Positions 44,378 to 48,195 of a stretch of 48,195 nt of DNA are shown piece by piece (positions within the stretch are counted from its first letter, which is position 1; every line of letters begins with the position of its first letter). A model generated the notes under the pieces. It was not told the DNA's origin. It made no database searches and saw nothing but the letters and a program-made list of their open reading frames with translations. Made by a program: the position numbers and the translations under genes. The DNA lies in the NCBI GenBank assembly GCA_023259115.1, contig JAHFQW010000012.1:1-48195 (forward strand). Direction: 5' to 3'. Source of the DNA: an archaeon (lineage in GTDB: Archaea; Nanobdellota; Nanobdellia; Woesearchaeales; GW2011-AR9).

Positions 44378-44878
44378 ATGTCCCAAGACGAAATCAATCG
44401 CATAAAAGATTTCTTGCACTCATTAAATCTTCATCCCATTTATTTGGAACATCAAGCCGTCATCACAAGTCAAGATGCCGCCGCCACCAGAGGCTTTGAA
44501 TTAAAACAAGGCATCAAAGCACTTCTCTTCACCAACGAAACAGATTGGGTCATCGTTGACGTTCCCGCAGACAAAAAAGTTGACACCAAAAAAGTCATCC
44601 AACAGCTTGGTTGGTCTAAAAGCAAAATCCGCATGGCCACACCCGAAGAAGTCCTATCTAAAACCGGTTGTGAAATTGGTGCCGTTCCCCCTTTTTGTCA
44701 CAAAGAAACAATCCCTCTACTCGTAGACCTCGATATTTACCAAAATCAGCAAAGCGCATTTAATATTGGATTAAGAACCCACTCCCTCAAAATACCCACC
44801 TCAGAAATGAAACAAGTCTTCACAAAACTCAACGCAATTGAAGGGAGTTTCTCGAAATATACCAAAGGCACTAATTAA
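44378..44878 (+). CDS. YbaK/ProX-type aminoacyl-tRNA deacylase
   Basis: The 166 residues show the family pattern: HQAVITSQDAAATRG, GIKALLF, the VDVPADKKVDTKKV segment, IRMATPEEVLSKTGCEIGAVPPF, and a final IGLRTHSLKIP. Such enzymes clear mischarged aminoacyl-tRNA in trans, commonly Ala- or Cys-tRNA(Pro). Length is normal. The last residues (TKGTN) and the TAA are encoded within hairpin element C2, so the end of the protein has probably been altered by it. Confidence 0.88.
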   Translation: MSQDEINRIKDFLHSLNLHPIYLEHQAVITSQDAAATRGFELKQGIKALLFTNETDWVIVDVPADKKVDTKKVIQQLGWSKSKIRMATPEEVLSKTGCEIGAVPPFCHKETIPLLVDLDIYQNQQSAFNIGLRTHSLKIPTSEMKQVFTKLNAIEGSFSKYTKGTN

Positions 44879-44955
44879 TCGTACAAAATAGTTAGTGCCT
44901 TTGTATATATAAAAGCACGAACAAATATAAACGAATATTTCGTGCTTTTAGTATA
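44858..44955. repeat. Hairpin element C2
   Basis: This is the inverted copy of C1 (33341-33436). The 98 bases again hold the AAAGGCACTAA and AAAAGCACG hairpins. It sits between the convergent ends of the YbaK-type gene and the PIN fragment. It supplies the stop of the first and lies three bases from the stop of the second. Confidence 0.85.
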
Positions 44956-44957
44956 AT

Positions 44958-45230
44958 TCATTCAAAAGGATTTATTACTTTAATTTCTGTGAAAGATTTA
45001 AAATCAGAAATATTCTCAGTATAAATATGTGATATATTTGCTTCCAACATCGTTGCAACAATAAGCGTATCCCCAAAATGTTTCTTTGTTTTTTCAAATA
45101 ACGCCATCGCAGAAATAATCGTCTCTGATGTATAACTCATCACTCTCCATCGAGAAAATAGACAAATATCTCCAACAATCTGAGATGCTTCTGCAATTGT
45201 AAGGGGATTTTTTACTTTTTTCGTACTCAC
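44958..45230 (-). pseudogene. PIN-domain protein lacking its N-terminus
   Basis: The sequence HFGDTLIVATMLEANISHIYT ... DFKSFTEIKVINPF matches the C-terminal half of a PIN RNase (VapC-like), with the conserved Asp in GDTLIVA. The usual N-terminal strand with the first catalytic Asp (LDTNV) is missing, so the toxin is probably inactive. Hairpin element B4 begins 45 bases upstream of the start, which may mark the lost part. No antitoxin gene is visible. Confidence 0.6.
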
Positions 45231-45275
45231 AATAAAAAAATATTTAAATGTTACTATTTTATATTTAGAAATATC

Positions 45276-45528
45276 TATAGAGGACTTTGAATAACCCTAT
45301 TTTCATCAATTATTCAAAGTATACCAAAGGCACTAATTAATTCCAAAAATAGCTAGTGCCTTTGTATATACAAGAAAATAAGAAACAACTTATTTTCTGT
45401 ACAGAGAACAAATCGTTGTTTGTTTTCTTGTACAACAAACATAACTATTTTAATTTAAAATTAGGTTCGTTGGTATACTTCTTAGAGGGGTTTGATTAAC
45501 CATCTAAAATTCTTCAAACCCCTCTATA
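45276..45528. repeat. Hairpin element B4 with inner C-type and A-type modules
   Basis: The ends are TATAGAGGACTTTGAATAACC and CAAACCCCTCTATA. Within are, in order, the hairpin of C elements (AAAGGCACTAA/TAGTGCCTTT), a TACAAG junction, hairpin GAAAATAAG/CTTATTTTC, a CTGTACA junction, hairpin GAACAAA/TTTGTTTTC, and CTTGTA. So one element combines modules of three families. The right end overlaps the last codons of the 84-residue gene. Confidence 0.8.
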
Positions 45529-45768
45529 AACCTTCTTCAACCACCATTTTTTAAAAAATGGCAGCGTAAACGTTGATAAAATAAACCCTATCGTAGGCAC
45601 AACTGCATGTAACCCTGCTCTTGCTACACCAATCGACCACAGAAATATCACTATCACAACATAAGTCATCAACGCAATTAGAATTCTTCGGGTATCACTT
45701 ATTTCCCAAGCTTTATCCGCCTCCACCCTATTATTTCTCTCTTTAATCAGTTCAATATCTTCTTTCAT
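45514..45768 (-). CDS. Small membrane protein with two membrane segments
   Basis: The 84-residue protein has a charged start (KEDIELIKERNNRVEADKAW) and two membrane helices (about 27-46 and 49-70) with a basic end, KKWWLKKVYRGV. The 2TM layout is common in archaea. The longer frame starting at 45870 reads into D2 repeat sequence, so the Met at 45768 is the better start. The last residues are encoded inside element B4. Confidence 0.55.
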   Translation of the reverse strand: MKEDIELIKERNNRVEADKAWEISDTRRILIALMTYVVIVIFLWSIGVARAGLHAVVPTIGFILSTFTLPFFKKWWLKKVYRGV

Positions 45769-45812
45769 ACTACCATCAAAAATGCTAAATATATAATTGT
45801 TTTGTATTAGAG

Positions 45813-45956
45813 GGCTAATATGAAACCATCGCCACAGGGCAAGTGAGCACAAGGAGTGTTCGTGAGACAAGCCGTGCCCTCCCCCTCAAAAAAACATTTC
45901 TTCTTGATACTATTTCATTTTGAGGGAGGGTGCGAACGAGAGGGTTTCATATTACC
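45813..45956. mobile_element. MITE-like element D2 with 9-base target duplication
   Basis: Ends TAATATGAAACC (45816) and GGTTTCATATTA (to 45954) are inverted. GTATTAGAG directly flanks it at 45804-45812 and 45957-45965. Internally GCCCTCCC...CTCAAAA pairs with TTTTGAGGGAGGG. It shares its termini with D1 but is only about 140 bases long and has no open frame. Confidence 0.78.
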
Positions 45957-45976
45957 GTATTAGAGAAAATGGATCG

Positions 45977-46810
45977 CTATTTGAACAGATTTGCTTCTCG
46001 ATGTCGTAACAAATATTCACCATTCTCACTTATTATTAAATTAGTCACCGTATCTAAATAAGTCCTATCAATCCCTGGAAAACCCATGCCCGCATATAAT
46101 TCAATAACTCTATCTCTTAATTGTGGATATTGTAAATCTTCTTTTAATCCTGAATGTCCTGCTCCATACACTAACACCAACCTCGGCTTCCGATTCAGTT
46201 TTTGTTCTAACTCTGGCACAATATACTCCTCTATTTTTCTGGCAGTAATAGCATTGCGCAATTCAAACTGTGGTGTTGGTATTATATGCATTCGTGAAGA
46301 ATTAACTCGTGCCAACCATTCCGGATTATCCCCTGTATGCATTGTATAATATTGATGAAAAGAATGTGATCCCAAATATGCCCCTCCTGCCACTTTTGCC
46401 GTTTGCACTCCCCAAAATTTAAAAAATTCACGTCGAGTCATCTCATACTCTTCTCTAATTTGTTTTCCAATTTTAAGTCCACCATTCAACAATCCATAAA
46501 AACCTAGAAAGTCCGGCAATATCGTTGCCACCTGTTCAAATCCTCTCCCTCCTCTCGTGGTCAGAACATCTACAATATAAATTGGCTTTCCCGTTCTTTG
46601 TATTACTTGAAACAACACTTCTTCATTCTTCTTCAATTGCGATTGCCATAATTTCTCAAACCACTCTTCAGAATGATACCCCTCCAAAACCACCGCATCC
46701 ATCGAATCAAAATAAATTTCTTTAAATATCTCATCATCCAGAGGCATCGTATGCACCGCATAAATCTGCCTATACTCTGCTTTCTCTGTAAAATAATCTA
46801 TACTTGACAT
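45977..46810 (-). CDS. TraB/TIKI-like domain protein
   Basis: The conserved layout of the TraB/GumN/TIKI superfamily is visible: an early VVLEGYHSEEWF segment, the central RNAITARKIEEYIVPEL, and the strand LVLVYGAGHSGLKEDL, the GxxH site of this fold. Members are thought to be metal-dependent proteases or regulators. A Tat-like RREFFKFWG lies in the middle (about 127-136), which is unusual. A TATA box on the minus strand (TTTATAAAG, about 46826-46834) lies 20 bases before the start. Confidence 0.55.
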   Translation of the reverse strand: MSSIDYFTEKAEYRQIYAVHTMPLDDEIFKEIYFDSMDAVVLEGYHSEEWFEKLWQSQLKKNEEVLFQVIQRTGKPIYIVDVLTTRGGRGFEQVATILPDFLGFYGLLNGGLKIGKQIREEYEMTRREFFKFWGVQTAKVAGGAYLGSHSFHQYYTMHTGDNPEWLARVNSSRMHIIPTPQFELRNAITARKIEEYIVPELEQKLNRKPRLVLVYGAGHSGLKEDLQYPQLRDRVIELYAGMGFPGIDRTYLDTVTNLIISENGEYLLRHREANLFK

Positions 46811-46858
46811 AACTTTAAAAAATAAACTTTCTTTATAAATACTACTATAAAATAGTTA

Positions 46859-47563
46859 CTAAAACACCCTCCCCAACAACAGCCCAATCCCATACCCTGC
46901 AAGCGCCGTTATCATCCCAATCAATGCCAATTCTAAACCATTCTTCACCCAGCTGCCAATCGTATACTTCGCTTTAATCGCACCAGTAATAAATAACGCC
47001 AATGTTGATACTATTAACGAAATAATAATCCCCCATTTTACCGAAGTAAAAAAGAACGGCAGCAGCGGAATCGTTGACCCAACTAACGCCGCAATCCCTA
47101 CAATTCCTGCCGATTGATATGGGTTCATCAACAACTCCTCAGACAAATTCAACTCATCTCTCATCATCGTATTGAGCCACAACCTCTTCGATGAGGTAAT
47201 CTTATCTACAATTTGTTTTAATAAATGCCCGCGAAACCCTTTCGTATAATAAATCTGTTCAACCTCTTCTGTCTCTAGTTTGGGCGTCTGTTTAATTTCC
47301 AATTCTTCGCGTGCCAACTCTGCATAATAATACTGATTATATGCTTTGGTAGATGTATACGCCACCGCCGCCATAGAAAGTGATTCCGCCAAATTCGCCG
47401 CAACCCCTGCAATAATAACAACTCTTGCCTCATTTGTCGCCGCCGCAATCGCTAAAACCACTCCTAGCACATTTACCAGCCCATCTTGGCCTCCTAGAAT
47501 CACATCATGAAACGTCGCCCCCAGCGAACTCTTCACATGATACTCCCTATGCCTCTTTTTCAT
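46859..47563 (-). CDS. VIT1/CCC1-type iron or manganese transporter
   Basis: Five hydrophobic segments are visible in 234 residues. The first reads FHDVILGGQDGLVNVLGVVLAI, the D.VIxGxxDGLVxxxG hallmark of the VIT1/CCC1 family. A cytosolic Glu-rich stretch (about 83-130) lies between helices 2 and 3, as in the plant member that binds metal there. It would export or store Fe2+ or Mn2+. The start gives the usual basic leader (MKKRHREYH). Confidence 0.85.
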   Translation of the reverse strand: MKKRHREYHVKSSLGATFHDVILGGQDGLVNVLGVVLAIAAATNEARVVIIAGVAANLAESLSMAAVAYTSTKAYNQYYYAELAREELEIKQTPKLETEEVEQIYYTKGFRGHLLKQIVDKITSSKRLWLNTMMRDELNLSEELLMNPYQSAGIVGIAALVGSTIPLLPFFFTSVKWGIIISLIVSTLALFITGAIKAKYTIGSWVKNGLELALIGMITALAGYGIGLLLGRVF

Positions 47564-47622
47564 AGTCCAGAGAATAAAATAAAAGTATAAAAAGGTATGG
47601 GAAAGAAAGAGGTATTAGAAAC

Positions 47623-48189
47623 CTAATCTTTGCTCAAAACAAACTGATCTGAAATAACACTACCTTTTTCTAACCGTAAACTACTTGGACAATAACAAAC
47701 AACTCTTGAATTATCCAATAAGTTCACACGTGAATGATCAAATTGGCTCAACACTTTCTTATATATTCCATTAAGCGCATTCGCATAAACCGTTTTTTCA
47801 CCTCGTGTCGACACAACTACTTCCAGAGGCAAAAGTGAATAAGGCAGAGTTCTGGGGTTTGAGATATTATATACTTCACCTATAATTTCATCAGATTGAG
47901 GGGAATAATTCATTTGAACCAAAACATTACCCGAATATAAACGAAGTTTTAAATTATCTGAAGGATCAACATTTATATTTCTCCTCATTGATAGTTTACC
48001 TACTATCTCTTCAAACGTTTCAAAATTTCCCGGTCCGTCACTCAAACGATACCAACAATAGAGTTCCAATCTATCCATCGAGGGAAATTTCTCTATTATT
48101 TGAGGGCTATTTTGTAAAATAGAATTATACTCTGCAATTAAATCAGAAAACATCACTGCTGCCTCTCCTTGTACAGGGATAGAAAACAA
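47623..48189 (-). CDS. Unknown protein, possibly cut by the window edge
   Basis: The 188-residue frame reaches within six bases of the window end, so the true start may lie outside. It has a mix of strands and helices (LFSGNVLVQMNY-like patterns, VVCYCPSSLRL near the end) and no family I recognise. Confidence 0.5.
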   Translation of the reverse strand: MFSIPVQGEAAVMFSDLIAEYNSILQNSPQIIEKFPSMDRLELYCWYRLSDGPGNFETFEEIVGKLSMRRNINVDPSDNLKLRLYSGNVLVQMNYSPQSDEIIGEVYNISNPRTLPYSLLPLEVVVSTRGEKTVYANALNGIYKKVLSQFDHSRVNLLDNSRVVCYCPSSLRLEKGSVISDQFVLSKD

Positions 48190-48195
48190 ATTTTG

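Noticed and set aside
45768-45870. Longer N-terminus for the 84-residue membrane protein
   Set aside because: The added residues are encoded by the D2 element and flanking sequence, not by a conserved gene part.

Overview
The window looks like a piece of an AT-rich archaeal genome, most likely a DPANN archaeon of the Woesearchaeota/Pacearchaeota kind. Seen in the sequence: two tRNA genes interrupted by short, probably BHB-type introns, TATA boxes about 25 bases upstream of many start codons (leaderless genes), and archaeal families (TrmB regulator, DUF483, AbrB-PhoU fusion, Lhr helicase). The phylum is an inference, because no rRNA is present. Internal operon genes often use Shine-Dalgarno sites instead.

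Layout. 1-1800: end of an unknown gene, a lipoprotein and a DUF483 protein. 1788-10163 (minus): a five-gene operon that I read as a ubiquitin-like conjugation system. In transcription order it holds a small beta-grasp-like protein with an internal Gly-Gly and a six-residue tail, a large E2-like protein, a JAMM metalloprotease, an E1 with two ThiF domains fused in tandem, and a 946-residue protein with SH3-like segments. 10743-16345: two FAD enzymes flanking a MoxR ATPase and its von Willebrand A partner. 16413-21440: TrmB, HIT protein, tRNA-Met (two introns), zinc ribbon, tRNA-Ser (three introns), cytochrome b5-like and DoxX-like membrane proteins. 21486-23437 (minus): a sigma-54-like protein, coupled to an unknown gene. 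23532-27521: radical SAM enzyme, lipoprotein, AbrB-PhoU regulator. 27556-30520 (minus): nucleotidyltransferase, kinase-fold protein and an unknown. 30625-33205: four unknown genes. 33225-33995: an MNT nucleotidyltransferase with a broken HEPN partner. 34179-37598: two SPFH proteins and a membrane protein. 37691-40648: Lhr helicase. 41115-48189: J-domain protein, a 755-residue unknown, YbaK-type deacylase, truncated PIN domain, TraB-like protein, VIT1-type transporter.

The intergenic DNA carries several related families of nested hairpin elements (A, B, C, D below). Elements of types A and B share a core in which the loops and junctions are constant while the stems change in a paired way. Many sit on or next to stop codons or between convergent genes. 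The D elements have terminal inverted repeats and direct repeats that look like target-site duplications, so they look like non-autonomous transposons; an A element sits inside one of them.

The two strongest candidates for something undescribed are the ubiquitin-like operon and the sigma-54-like protein in an archaeal setting. The multi-intron tRNAs and the covarying hairpin elements come next. All protein assignments rest on reading motifs by eye.
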